A DNA stretch of 64,000 bases from Spirodela intermedia (Eukaryota > Streptophyta > Magnoliopsida > Alismatales > Araceae), in contig LR746264.1 of the NCBI GenBank assembly GCA_902729315.2, positions 2,817,878 through 2,881,877 on the forward strand. Direction: 5' to 3'. Shown here piece by piece: positions 45,912-57,672 of the stretch. Numbering within the stretch: position 1 is the stretch's first letter; every line of letters starts with the position of its first letter. Below the pieces are notes generated by a model. That model searched no databases, had not been told where the DNA came from, and was given only the letters and a program-made list of their open reading frames with translations. A program made the position numbers and the translations under genes.

Positions 45912-48900
45912 CTACTCATCTGCCATGGCCAGCTCCAACGCGTAGTCATCCCTCTCCTGATTAGGTATCAACCGAAGATCATCAAATCAGCATAGATTCA
46001 TGGAACTATGCGCCCCTATAGTTCGGATTAATAAAAGATAGCGGATAAAAGGGTGGGGGAGTAGACTCACCACTGGGCCACGAGCAAAGTACCGACCAAA
46101 CTGGAGCCAGTAGACCTGGAAAACAGGGAGACGTCACACTCAGACCCATCCGCCAGAATTCACTGAAATTAGCAGTAGAGTCTACTAATCTGAGAGCTTC
46201 CTCTCAGAATATTACCTCGTCCTCGTCTTGCGTCTCCACCTCCAGGTCTGAACATGGGAAGCCCACGCAGAGCAGAGCATAGCCCTGGGCATGAGATGGT
46301 TCTTAGTTTAGATCCAAATCGGCGTTACAAAGCTTGAAATCAAGACAAAGAAAGAATCGAAGTGAAATACTGGGTAAAAATGAGAGATTATTCGATAGAT
46401 ATCAAATTAGTTTGATAATGAAAAAAAAGACTGCTCCCCACCATGGCCTGAGAGCGCCAATGAAGCTCTAATCCTTTTAACAGGAGCTGATGCTTATTTT
46501 CTTCACTCATCTAATTGTAATAGTTTGCAGAATCGGGTGGGTTGGGTCCATTTCGAGTCAAATAGGGTTGATCGATCAGGAGCTTCACTCTATCATCTTC
46601 TTCCTTAGTTGCCGATTCCACCAGTCCCATTATTTCTCCGTTGTTTTCATTACAAGAATCAAGATTCTCCGCACGAAATACGAATGGGAGCGGCTGATTC
46701 CAGCGTGACTTGACTGTGAACAAGACAAAACTGCTCTCTGGATATGATAAGCCCCGACTTTCTTTCATGAACTGAGCAAATGCCTGGGAATCCTTACAAC
46801 TATCTATATTTCCAAATTATTTAATAGTTTAACACGGGTGATTTGTGACAGACATTCAGCATAATATGGGTATAAACACATGCGTGTTATTACTCCTCAA
46901 GAAGAGAACATTGTGAGCATAATATCCCCAAAGTCGCATTGGGAGTTCACTAGGTTATCCGCGCTTCATTCTAAGTCTACTTCCAGAGGATTATGAGCAA
47001 ATAAAGCAAAATCTTGCCAAGTGTCAAACATGCTCAAAGATGAACAGGTGGTAATCTACGAACTTCCCAGGATTTTAGGAATGCGACATGCTTGGAAGGC
47101 TTGAAGCTTGAGAAGCTCACTTGAGCATGTGTGAGATCTGTAGAGGATCAACTTCTATCTCTTGAACTCTTAGATTTGCGTATGCTAGATTGATTCCTCA
47201 CGTGAGGAGGGGACACATCCATTGAAAAATATTCCACCTTTAAAACTACTATTAGTAGATTTAGTTTTCAATATTTTTTTCCTCCCGGTTTGCTTTTTCA
47301 AGAATTACGACCGTTGAGTTTTCAGATGTTGATAACATGCATATTTCAGCCAATGACACTGAGTTCCACTGTGGTGATCAGTGTGCGCCACTTAGACTTC
47401 CAGCATCAACGCCTTAAATAGGATTGCCTAACACTATCTCTGGGTGTTGCCAAGGTCAGAAACCAGGACATCAACACTTGAAGCCTCCAGGCGTTGTCAT
47501 GTGATAATCTATGTCGACACCTGGATACTTCTCCTCGAATGACCCTCCTAGCTGTAGATGTTGACGCTTAAAAAAGCTGGCCATCTGTCCTGCCTGCATA
47601 CACCGATACTTTTGGGATGATTGTAGACAATTCATGCATGGGTCGATACTTGATTGAAAAGTATCGACACCATAACATGAAGTTGCACACGGTCAACGGA
47701 TTGGCTCTTTAGCATAAAGGGCCGACGACTTTCTCCATGATAGCACTTCTGTCTAAACAGGAACTCAGTTTTAAGGAGATTTGCCTCAGACCTTTGGAGG
47801 GCCAATCCAACCCATAATTGTCACATTTTCAGGGTATTTCTGGCTAGTCGACCCCGTATTCGTTTGCATGAATTTCATGCGCGGAATCTAATCGAGACTG
47901 AATAATGATTTGTCAGGGTTTTGCTATGGTCAAAATCGATCAACAAAGCTGAACAATATATTCACATGACCAAGCTTTTACCGCTATATCAAAAGTCAAG
48001 GAGTCTCGAGCATGGGTAGATATCTTTTCTACCACTGCGCATCATGAACAGCGCCAAAGTGTCCAGCAACATTGTTAGGGAGTGATGGCCAATTTTTCTG
48101 TATCATCATATGTATCAATCACCGTATGCTTAGTGCAACATTCTAAAAAAAAATTGAACATGTAATACGCATAGAGCGATTTTCAAAGATAACGAGTCCT
48201 TTTCTGCTCTTAACTTGAATGATTACGGGATGTTCTCCATTCACATGTCGAAAAAAGAAAAAAAATTGAGTGCTCCACCAATATTCTAAAAGTCTTATGG
48301 CAGAAATCCAGCTCAAGCATGATAAAGTGTTCTTGGTATATCATTTGATTTACAAATAAATACCCTCAGACTAACCTGGGATTTCAATTCTGGAGATATG
48401 CCAAGAGCCTCTGGCTGTCGTATCTGCCCAGACTTCACTCTCACAGCACAACTAGTGCAGCAGCCTGTAAACCAAAACCCAACTCGATTACGAAGGCCAT
48501 TAACTTAATGCTCCCAAAAAAGGAATTACATCAGGAAAATTCATGTAGCTGCCATCACATTTCAAGAAGATTATTCGAGCCCATACATCCATGGTGGATT
48601 TACATTACTTCACTAAGCATTCATCGTGTTCGTAAAAATAAAAGTAGGAACTTAATCAGGAGTTAAATCTCTGAGTTTTCAAACTCTCCTTGTATCATGC
48701 GCAGAGGCTGGCCTCACAAAGGAAAAGCCCGAGACATCCGCTTTAAAAACGGGGGGTTATAAGAGTGCCATCGGCGGTAAGCACATATATCATGTAATTC
48801 ACTACGAACGCGCGGTCAGAGCGGCATTTACACCTTCACTAAGCTCATCTCCTCCTTCTTTAATTTTATAGATAAGTGCGATTAAACGAAGATTACTGTC

Positions 48901-49552
48901 CATGTTCCACTCTCATCCGGAAAGTTCACAAATTAATCCATATTTAGCCCAAACCCCTCATACTTCACAACTCGACAGAAAACAACGAAGACAGCGGATT
49001 CTTTGATGTCTGAGCGTGCAAACTAGATTTCCCGACGGTCGAGATGGTTTGACGGGGAAAGTAAGATGGATCCTGCAGAGAAACGCGCTGTATCTGACTA
49101 GAGAGTCTTTAGGTCAGGAAGATAGAAAATGCCCTGCGAAGGATGAGAGAAGGAGATAGTACCGTGCCTGCAAGCAAATGGCAGGGAGATACTCTGGTCC
49201 TCGGCAGTGTGCAGGATGTATTGATCCTATGGAGGCAGCATGAAATCGGACACACATCAGATTCTCCCTAGATTAAGCAAGAAGAAAACCAGGACTACTA
49301 AAAGCAGGAATCGCGCCGCACCTCTGGGACCTGGAACTGGTGGACGACCCCGCGCTCCCTGTCGTGGACAGTGACGGTGTGGACGGGAATCGCTGCGCCG
49401 GTGGAGGTGGGAGGATCAGCCAAGCCGTCGACCGCTCTGAGGACCGCCCTAGCCCCACCACATCGACCTCGCAGGAGTTTCCCGCGAGGGGGAGCAGCCC
49501 CTGGAGGCCGTCTGGGGCAGAGGGAGCCGGAGCAGGGCATCCGGAGTAACAT
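45912..49552 (-). CDS. FDC2: Ferredoxin C2, chloroplast (FdC2)
   Basis: Six minus-strand exons: 49322-49552, 49163-49226, 48376-48464, 46216-46284, 46071-46115, 45912-45956. Total 543 bp, 180 residues, all joins in frame; most exons are too short to stand out as open frames. The N-terminus (MLLRMPCSGSLCPRR) is a plausible plastid transit peptide. The 2Fe-2S domain begins VHTVTVHDRERGVVHQF. Cluster ligands are Cys96, Cys101 and Cys104 in CRHGCCTSC and Cys134 in YALLCVG. The C-terminal extension (VETQDEDE, VYWLQFGRYFARGPV, ERDDYALELAMADE) distinguishes FdC2 from photosynthetic ferredoxins. FdC2 mutants in rice have pale leaves, so it probably supplies electrons for pigment or iron-sulfur metabolism. 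The two last exons are 45 bp each. An ATG further upstream exists in frame (49690) but lacks family support. Confidence 0.94.
46285..48375 (-). other. Intron 3 of FdC2
   Basis: About 2.1 kb, by far the longest intron of this gene, between ELKSQ and GYALLCVG. It is AT-rich; no transposon domain or second gene was recognised. Confidence 0.75.
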
Positions 49553-49884
49553 CGTCGAAATGCCCACAAAGAGCTCCCCGCTACGCTTCCTACCCACCCC
49601 CGCCTTTCCTTCTCCGCCGATTATTCTCTCTCCCTCCACTGGTCGGTCTGCCCGCCGAATTCCTCGCCCTCTTGCCCCGTCCAGACACACCGCCCGCAGA
49701 GGAGCGCCGGCCTACAGCAAGGGGACGTTATCCGACTAGCCGCAGCGAGAGAGGAGATAGGGTGCCCCCAACGGGTCACATGAAAATATCATAAAAACCC
49801 GTGCTTTATCGAGAAGTACCTTTAAGCCAAGGAAATGATACCGAAAAGGCCCCGAACGGGTCGTCCTCAGGCGGCAGCGGAGGC
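49553..49884. other. FdC2 upstream region
   Basis: About 330 bp upstream of the FdC2 start, reaching the end of the Ole e I pseudogene. It presumably contains the FdC2 promoter. No other gene is visible. Confidence 0.5.
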
Positions 49885-50373
49885 TTATTCGTCGTCGCCG
49901 AGCTGGTTCTGGGCCAGGAGGGCGCCGGAGGAGGGGAGGGGCTCCTCCTAGAGGAAGCCGAGGGAGTTAGGGAGACAGACGTTGGTGGCGAGGCCGCTGT
50001 TGTGGGTGAGGAGGACGCGGGCGCGGTCCCTGCCGGGCTTGATCACTGAGCAGTCGGCGCGTGGGCTCTCCACCAGCACCACCTCCCGACCTCGTCCTCG
50101 TGGTCGTCGGCGACGGTCAGGTGGTACGTGCCGGTGGCGTCCGTCATCCCCTCCACCGTGTGGACGACCTCGTCGGATTACTGAAGCGTGCATTCCAATC
50201 TGACTTTCGATCCGGCGAGGTAGTCGGTGGCCGTGGTCTCGAAGCCGGCGCGGCAGGTGTCACAGTACACGCCCCTCGATCACGAAGCTCGGGAGATCCG
50301 GGGCGGCGGCGGCGGCGGCGGCGAAGATGACGGAGCACAGCGCCACCACGCTCAGAAGTTTGCCCACCATCAT
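49885..50373 (-). pseudogene. Pollen Ole e I-like protein gene, degenerate
   Basis: Read on the minus strand the gene starts MMVGKLLSVVALCSVIFAAA, a clear signal peptide, then FVIEG. The frame breaks there (two bases missing before VYCDTCRAGFET in another frame). The VRLEC segment is followed by an in-frame TAA after TLQ near 50180. VHTVEGMTDATGTYHL and HEDEVG follow, with a further frame change. The segment ESPRADCSVIKPGRDRARVL, then LATNVCLPNSLGFL, is intact but followed by TAG where the family has Lys, before EEPLPSSGALL and a final stop. Functional members are small secreted six-Cys proteins of the cell surface. With at least two shifts and two stops this copy is dead. The promoter-like TATA box survives. 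Confidence 0.8.
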
Positions 50374-50475
50374 TGCGGTGGGTTCTGCACCTCTTCTTCT
50401 CTCTCAAGCGAGGCCGCTCTTCTGCTCGATGAAACCCTGCGGGAGAATGCGTTGAAAACCTCGTCCGGGGTTCCG

Positions 50476-50481
50476 TTTATA
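50476..50481 (-). promoter_or_regulatory. TATA box upstream of the Ole e I pseudogene
   Basis: TATAAA on the minus strand in the context AACTATAAACGG, about 105 bases upstream of the former start codon. Confidence 0.45.
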
Positions 50482-51068
50482 GTTGCTCCCTCTCTCTCCC
50501 GCCCCCTTTCTTTGTCGGGGAATACCCGGCGCTTGTTAGAGAGAGGCTAGGCGGGATTAGCGAGTTTTGACAGGAGGGAGGAAGGAGGGGGGAGGGGGGG
50601 GTGTAAGTCCGGTCGTCAGCCGGGGCGGCCGGAGAGCCGCATCTCCCGGGGGGAGGGGAGGGGGAGGGTTACACGACGATCAGCAGTGTAACTAGCCGCC
50701 AAATACAACTCTAATCAGCTGAGAATCTGTGGGATAATCTTTCTAAAGAAGCACCATCTGATGCTCTGTTCTTTAGTCCTGGAGATTAATATAACTCCAA
50801 TCGTGTATAGCCTGAGGACTGAACAGCCTTCCCCCATTCCTGCGCAGGAATACCAGCATTTCATCATCGGAGACCATTTCATCATCTTCGTCTTAAGCAA
50901 ATGGACAGAGCGGGAGAGGGAAGGGGAGGGGGGATGAGGAGAATTGATGCCTGGTATGAGAGATTAGAACCCAGAACTAGTAAGTTGATTAGGAAGGGTA
51001 TTAAGGGGGCAGGGGTCTCTCCGGCCCTGTTGATCACCAAACTGGGATCCTCCTCCTCCATGAGAGAG
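50482..51068. other. Intergenic region with G-rich runs
   Basis: G-rich runs near 50580-50600 and 50648-50670 stand out. No gene is supported. A minus-strand frame at 50882-51151 with a hydrophobic middle continues the neighbourhood of the membrane ORF to its right but has no known domain. Confidence 0.4.
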
Positions 51069-51572
51069 CTACTCTTGGAGGTCTTCCTCGCCGTAGTGCC
51101 ACCTCGAGTAGCTCCCGAAGAAACCGTTCCACAGCCCCTCCGCCAGATCATCCGTCGCGAGGGAAGAACCTACCGTGGCGTCGCTTGCGCAGCCAACCCT
51201 CCCAATCTTCACCGGAGCTTGGGTCGCCCTCGCTCTCGCTTGATAGCTCCCCAATAGAAAACAGTCAACTCTGACACGGTCGCCGCAAAGTCCCAGCTTT
51301 GAATCTCCGGAGACCCGAACTTGCACCGCATGCTCCAGCCCTCCAACGTTGATGAGAAGAAGCTCCGCCTCCTCGGCGCCACCCTGTGAGAGGAAGAAGA
51401 GGTAAACCACCGCCAGACATGCTCCGGTGGAAGCTAGCAGTGGGGAGAAGAAGAGCACGGCCTTTGAGACCACGGGACACGACATCGCCGACAGCAAGAA
51501 CCCGAACCCTAACGCGAGCGAGAAGGCGAGCGCAGGACGGCTGGTGAAGACGCCCTCTGAGAGGGTCCTCAT
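51069..51572 (-). CDS. Possible two-pass membrane protein, unknown
   Basis: A 167-residue frame with an ATG start. The N-terminal third has two hydrophobic segments, PALAFSLALGFGFLLSAM and a second reading AVLFFSPLLASTGACLAVVY; the pattern SKAVLFFSPL recurs in small plant membrane proteins of unknown function. The rest is hydrophilic and ends with LWNGFFGSYSRWHYGEED. A (GA)n tract at 51656-51687 lies about 85 bases upstream of the start, as seen before other genes here. No name can be assigned, and the frame may end early through a mutation. It could also be a chance frame, but the paired membrane segments argue for a real or recently dead gene. Confidence 0.4.
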   Translation of the reverse strand: MRTLSEGVFTSRPALAFSLALGFGFLLSAMSCPVVSKAVLFFSPLLASTGACLAVVYLFFLSQGGAEEAELLLINVGGLEHAVQVRVSGDSKLGLCGDRVRVDCFLLGSYQARARATQAPVKIGRVGCASDATVGSSLATDDLAEGLWNGFFGSYSRWHYGEEDLQE

Positions 51573-51653
51573 TGCTCGCAGCGGGAGAGCGCGGCTGCAG
51601 ACCTATGCCTCGACCGCTTAGTCACCGAGAGGGGGGGAGGGCGAAGGGGAGGG

Positions 51654-51690
<37 letters not shown>

Positions 51691-52550
51691 ATGCCCTGAT
51701 CCTTCACCCTTGTGGAAGAAGCCTCCGAAGAATCGAACCTTTGAGCATTAGTCAGACTAAAGGTCTACGGCAGATGCCAGCATCTGGTTCGCTGCAAGGA
51801 AAGAAGGCCTACATGAACATCACCTCACGCGGAGCCAGACGATTCTCTGAGCATAGGCAGCATCTGTAAGCTGGTTCTTGGTACTCCTCTCCAATGGCGG
51901 GAACGGTAGAATGAAGATCTTCCCCGCTCGTTTCAGGGAAACCAGAAGGACAGATTCTCGACCTCATCGCCTCTTGGACGACGACGATGGGGATGCTGAG
52001 CTGCCGACCGATTGCTTACGTTCTTGTTAGCTTTCAATCTTTCGGCAAGTCCGGCTCGTATAGTTCGACCGCAAAATCTTTCGGTGAAATGATGAGCATT
52101 CTCATCGCACGGGATGAAGAAAAGTGACGAGGGACAGAAGAGCATAAATCGAGTTCGAGGACGAGGGAAAGAGGAGCATATATCGAGTTCGATGACGAGG
52201 GAAAGAAGAGCAAAGATCGAGTTCGGAAAAGAAATGATATAATCCTTCTGCGCGGATCAAATTTTAAATACTTTTGCACGGTAGGCAATTTGAGGAGTTT
52301 GGCATGAAATTCTTCTGCGCCATGGGAGCATCTCGCAGGATGAAGCTTAGCAGAATCTACGAAGAAAAAAATATCGTAACTTGATTACTGCGGTTACTAT
52401 TTCAGCAGCCGATATCCCCGTTGTTCGTCAGTCTTTTCGGCCCGCCTTTGTATCGTTTGTTCATCTTAGCGGCTCTTCTCATCCATCTCACTCCTGCGAC
52501 CACCGCCGGGTCTCCCATTATTCGCCTGCGGTACCCGCACGCTGGTAAAC
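51573..52550. other. Intergenic region
   Basis: A (GA)n tract lies at 51656-51687. A short diverged triplication near 52140-52222 repeats the words GAGTTCGA(G/T)GACGAGGGAAAGA and AGAGCA. No gene is supported. Confidence 0.5.
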
Positions 52551-52554
52551 AGTG

Positions 52555-53560
52555 CATGTGAGCTCTCTCTCTCTCTCCCTCCCTCCCTCTCTTTATTTCT
52601 TTGTGTAGAGGATGAGCCATGAGTGAATAATTGGGAATGCTTACCACCTCTGCGCAAGCTCTCTCTCTCTCTCTCTCTCCCTCTCTTTCTTTCTCTCTGT
52701 AGAGGATGAGCGATGAGTGAATAATTGGGAATGCTCAACACCTCTGCGCAAGCTCTCTCTCTCTCTCTCTCTCTCTTTCTTTCTTTGCGTAGAGGATGAG
52801 CCATGCGTGAATAATTGGGAATGCTCACCACCTCTGCGCAAGCTCTCTCTCTCTTTATCTCTCTCTCCCTCCCTCCCTCTTTTTCTCTGTGTGTGTCGTG
52901 GATGAACCATGAGTAAATGAATGGGAATGACCATCACCCCTGCGCAGTTTCTCTCTCTCTCTCTCTCTCTCTCACCCTCTCTTTCTGTGTGTGTAGAGGA
53001 TGAGCCAATACGTGAATGAATGGGAGTGCCCACCACCTCTGCGCAAGCTCTCTCTCTCTTTATCTCTCTCTCCCTCCCTCCCTCTTTTTCTCTGTGTGTG
53101 TCGTGGATGAACCATGAGTAAATGAATGGGAATGACCATCACCCCTGCGCAGTTTCTCTCTCTCTCTCTCTCTCTCTCACCCTCTCTTTCTGTGTGTGTA
53201 GAGGATGAGCCAATACGTGAATGAATGGGAGTGCCCACCACCTCTGCGCAAGCTCTCTCTCTCTTTATCTCTCTCTCCCTCCCTCCCTCTTTTTCTCTGT
53301 GTGTGTCGTGGATGAACCATGAGTAAATGAATGGGAATGACCATCACCCCTGCGCAGTTTCTCTCTCTCTCTCTCTCTCTCTCACCCTCTCTTTCTGTGT
53401 GTGTAGAGGATGAGCCAATACGTGAATGAATGGGAGTGCCCACCACCTCTGCGCAAGCTCTCTCTCTCTCTCCTTCTCTTTCTCTCTGTCTGTAGAGGAT
53501 GAGCCGTGGGAGAATGAATGGGGATGGCCACCACACCTGCGCACGCTCTCTCTCTCTGGT
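52555..53560. repeat. Minisatellite with 205-bp higher-order period
   Basis: The basic unit is about 85-110 bp: a (CT)n-rich run, then TAGAGGATGAGCCATGAGTGAAT-like sequence (split as TAGAGGATGAGC and a GTGAAT word), GGGAATG and CCACC, and finally CTCTGCGCAAGC. Units end with GCGCAAGC or GCGCAG at about 52652, 52746, 52836, 52945, 53041, 53150, 53246, 53355, 53451 and 53538. From 52836 two alternating unit types form a dimer of exactly 205 bp repeated three times (52836, 53041, 53246, next 53451), with copies two and three apparently identical. Long open frames on either strand here are repeat artefacts. Confidence 0.93.
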
Positions 53561-54818
53561 GCATTCATGACGCCACTGAGCAGCTCAGTGCTACTTGGAG
53601 GAAGTAGAGGGGGCTGCATGCAAATGCCCGGCGCCGACTCTGTGGGGAGGGCCAGGGGATAACGAATAATAATACGGGGAAGACGACCTTTAGTGAGAGA
53701 AACGAGGACTACGATGTGCCAACCAACCCGCCTCTCCTTCGCTCCAAGCCAGCGAAGAGGGACGTTGATGCCCACATGCCAGGCCTTTCTCCTCCCTCCA
53801 TCCGCTGCGCTGGCTCGTTTAATCTTGCTTAGTTTATCAACAATCCCCCCCATCCCTCGTCAGCGCTTCTTCGTCTCTTCCGCTTACTCTCTCTCTCTCT
53901 CTCTCTCTCCCCCTCCCTCTCTCCCCCTTTCTCTCTCTAATATGTCGGCGGGAGAGACCAGTCGGTGCTGGTAGCTCCGCCCGGGCTCCGCCGAGCCGCC
54001 GGTGCCCGGAGAAGGGAGTGTGGCGCGCGTCCATTATCGCACGTGCGAGCTCCCCCAGAAATTCCCTAAATATTAAGATTGTATTATTGATGGTTTTTTA
54101 GACGCTTAAATTCTTATATAAAATCCGGATAGTCTATTTACTTTAGGGCAAAAATCAGGGAAAAAAAAAAATAGTATCTCGAGCACCATTCCAAATGCAA
54201 CACCTTGATTTTCGCTGCAAACTGACGATGTATTTAATTTTAAATTAAATGCTTCCATTCAATAAATGTTGCTTACTTATTTATTATATATTTCGGAAAT
54301 TATCTATCGGATGAGGTTGTCGGCGGCGGGGCCCGCGGGTGTCCAACAACCACCGGTTAAATTTGGCGGGAAAAAGGGCTATCTGGGCATTTCAGGGGAT
54401 GGGGGGAGGGGGGGGCACTATCATCCTCCAGCTCGGACCGGCAGAGGTAGCCCACACTTTTCCTCCTCGTCAACTCCCCTCCCGCTGGAGTGACTGCAGC
54501 AGCGGCGCCGCCAGATCGAAGCTCACTGCGGATTCCCCTCCAGAGTCGGAGAATTTCCCCCACATTTCAACCGACAGCTGACCATTGCGGCGGTGGCGGC
54601 GTTGTGTAGCCTTTGGTTCCCCATCTACTTCTCGTCGGTGGCGCCATGTTGGCGCCAGGGAGTCGCCGGTGTTGACGTAAGTGCGGCTTGTTGTGGTTGT
54701 GGGGGGGATTTCAGAGGGAATTCGTCGATTTTATCCTCTGCTGCCCCTCCGGTGGGGGAGTTTGGTGGGGGTTTTGTGTTTGCCGGTGGTGGTGGTGGTG
54801 GCGGTGGCGGCTTGCCTG
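53561..54818. other. Region between minisatellite and MAP70
   Basis: Includes a (CT)n run at about 53887-53938 and an AT-rich stretch at 54060-54310 with no gene. The last 200 bp before the MAP70 start are rich in GGT/GGC and probably form its 5' leader; the frame is open upstream to 54681, but family similarity starts at 54819. Confidence 0.5.
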
Positions 54819-57450
54819 ATGGGCGACCAGAGGGAGACGGAGAGCGATTCCGATGTCGGCCAGCCGCCGGTGTCGCCCGTTCCGGCGGCGGAGGGAAGGC
54901 AGGGGCTGAGGAAGATTCGCAGCAAGAAGACGAGCCTGGAGGAGGAGGGATTCCTGGTGCTGCTCCACGGATCTGATCCGGTGAAGATCGAGATCAACCG
55001 CCTCGAGAACGAGGTCAAGGGTAACCAATTCTCCTCCCCCATCCCGCTCTTCCCCTTTTCCTCCGATTCTCCTCAGCGCGAAGATCTGTGGACGGGGGAA
55101 GAAAGAATTTCTCGGCGGATTTGAGGGCGCTCGATCGTCGACCTCCTCCAGTCCTCTCTTAGACCATGGCAGTCACGTTTTAGAGAGATCCCTCTCCTTC
55201 CTAGAACCCACCCTAATTTGCTCTTTGTCGCTCGACTCGAGCAGCTTTATTCATCCATTGAAGGAAGAGAAGATGGACTGATTTTATAAAAAATGTCGTG
55301 TTACAGAGAAAGATCGTGAGCTCACAGAGGCTCACAGCGAAATCAGGGCTCTGAAGCTGACAGAGAGAGCCAAGGAGAAGGCACTCGCAGAGGTGCCACC
55401 CCCCCTTCTTCGGATCCATCACTGTTTTCTTCCGAGTTTTTTCCCTTTTTCTTCAGCCAGTTCTTCCGAGCAATTTGCCTAAAATCTTCTACTTCCAGGT
55501 TACCGAGGAGCTGGAGAAGATGGCGGAAAAGCTACAGATTTCAGAGGCCAATGTCGAGACCAAGGTGCCCACGAGCTATACCCCTCTGTATTCCGACTCG
55601 TTTTCCATCTACCGGGTGGCCGGAGATTTCGCCGGCGATCAGGAATGATCTGGAGTTGGAATGCCATTGTTCTAGAAACTGGAGATCAAGAGGATCAGCG
55701 AGGAGAAGAAGGAGGCTCTAGCCGCGCAGTTCGCCGCCGAGGCCACGCTCCGGAGAGTCCACGCCGCCCGGAAGGATGAGGAGCTGCCCCCTCTGGAACT
55801 GATCCTCTCGCCCCTCGAGGCGGAGATCAAACGGCTGCGGCAGGAGGTCAGCTCGCAAGTTTGCTCGAGCAATGGTCTGCAATGGCGAAATGGTCTGCGA
55901 TGGAGCGTCACCGGGTTCTTTATCTCTGGCAGGTCTCCAAGCTTCAGGACGACAACAGAGCCCTGGAGAGGATGACAAAGTCCAAGGAGGCAGCGCTGCT
56001 TGAGGCGGAGAAGGAGGTCCATCTGGCGAAGGTCAAGGTCGCCCACGTCGATGATCTGCAGAACAGGAATCAGGAGCTCATGAAGCAAAATGAGATTTGC
56101 CAGGTAGAAAGGAGAAGAAGATCATAGCATAGCGTTGCCCCTTTTCAAGCTCCGATCAAATCAGAGAAGAGGATCCACCACATTCAGAGCTTTCAGGGTC
56201 ATGTTTTTTCGTGGCGCAGGAGGAGTATAAAATACTGGACAGGATGCAACGCCAAAAGGTTGCAGAGGTGGAGAAGCTGAGCATGACCGTCCGCGAGCTC
56301 GAGGAGGCTCTTCTCTCCGGCGCCGCGGCGGCGAACGCCGTGCGGGACTACCAGCGGCAGCTGGGCAAGCTGAAGGTAGGCGACGCTCCAGTAAGCTCCC
56401 AGGGGTCTCCTCTGCTGGTCGTCGCCCTCACCTTCCCGTCCATCTCTTCTGCGCGCAGGAGGAGAAGAAGACGCTGGAGAGGACCCTGTCCCGGGCGAAG
56501 GTGAAGGAGAACCGGGTCGCCGTCGTGATCGCCAACGAGTGGAAGGAGGCTGACGACAAGGTGATCCCCATCAGGCAGTGGCTTGAAGAACGGCGGGTTC
56601 TCATGGTAGGCCTCTCCACCATGCGACAGTGGGCTCTCTCTCTCTCTCTCTCTCTTGCAATCTTCGTGCTTGATTCCGGGGCTCTGTTCTTACACAGGGG
56701 GAGATGCAGCAGCTCCGCGAGAGACTGTCCATCTCGGAGAGGGCCGCCAGAACAGAAGCCCAGCTCAAGGTAAATTCAGGGGTTGCTGCTGTTTCTGGTT
56801 TCCGGCGGGTCCGGCGATGAAGACGCTCTTGCCGTTTCAGGAGAAGTTCCAGCTGCGGCTGAAGGTCGTCGAGGACAGCCTGAAGGCGTCGGCGGCGAAC
56901 GGCGGCGCGGAAGCGGCATCTCTAGGAGGGCTCCCCGTGAAGAAATCGCAGCCGCCACCCCCGTCTTGGAGGTCGACCTCGCGGTCTCGGCGCTCCGCTG
57001 CGACCCCGAAGCCCCCCGAGGAGGCGGACGCCGGGGGGAAACCCTGTCCGGAAACCGCCGCCGCCGGCGACGCCGCAGGGGACGGCTACGTCTCGAGCGC
57101 GCTGTACGACGTATTGCAGAAGGAGGTCGTGTGCCTGAGGAGAGCTTGCCAGGACAAGGACCAGAATCTGAGAGACAGGGACGGCGCCATCGAGGTAAGA
57201 AAAGAGTACGCCAAGAACGTTCATCTTCTCCGATCAGGTTATTTATTTATTTCAAGTGGGGTGGCTCGTGCAGGTACTGTCGAGGAAGGTGGAGACGCTG
57301 ACCAAGGCAATGGAGGTGGAGGCGAAGAAGATGCGCCGGGAGAAGGCAGCAATGGAGAAGGAAGTGGCGGCGATCCGCGCCGAGCTCGAGCTTGAGCAGA
57401 GGCCCCGGCGCTCCAGGGCGCTGGCGACCCCCAGAGCCCACCAAGGCTGA
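54819..57450 (+). CDS. Microtubule-associated protein 70 (MAP70-5-like)
   Basis: Ten exons: 54819-55020, 55307-55392, 55499-55564, 55676-55846, 55933-56103, 56220-56375, 56459-56605, 56698-56769, 56841-57194, 57274-57450. Total 1602 bp, 533 residues; Arabidopsis MAP70-5 is similar in size. After a Ser/Pro-rich head comes DPVKIEINRLENEVK, then almost continuous coiled coil (KLEIKRISEEKK, VSKLQDDNRALERM). The MAP70 signature follows: VVIANEWKEADDKVIPIRQW, LEERRVLM and GEMQQLRERLSISERAA. A basic Pro/Ser/Arg linker (PPPPSWRSTSRSRRS) and a final coiled coil follow. MAP70 proteins decorate cortical microtubules; MAP70-5 helps pattern secondary walls in xylem. All junctions are canonical and in frame. 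The gene converges with RBL14, only 222 bp apart stop to stop. Confidence 0.94.
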
Positions 57451-57672
57451 GTGAGCTTCCCCCTCTGAGATGATTTGACTGCAAATAACGGCGGAGGACT
57501 AAACCAGGAGGACGATCGAAGGATACCGTCCGGTCTCGTTCATGATGACTCTGAGATGAATTGAATGTACAGTAAGTCGTCCCGAATGTAAGAAAGAAAA
57601 ATTCATTGACTCTCCCTGAGGGGAAGCAATCGATTCGATCGGGGAAGAAGAAGGTGGTGGTCGTGGCGGCGG

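Noticed and set aside
54681-54818. In-frame upstream start for MAP70
   Set aside because: The extension is a Val/Gly-rich translation of a GGT-rich leader; family similarity starts at MGDQRETES (54819).
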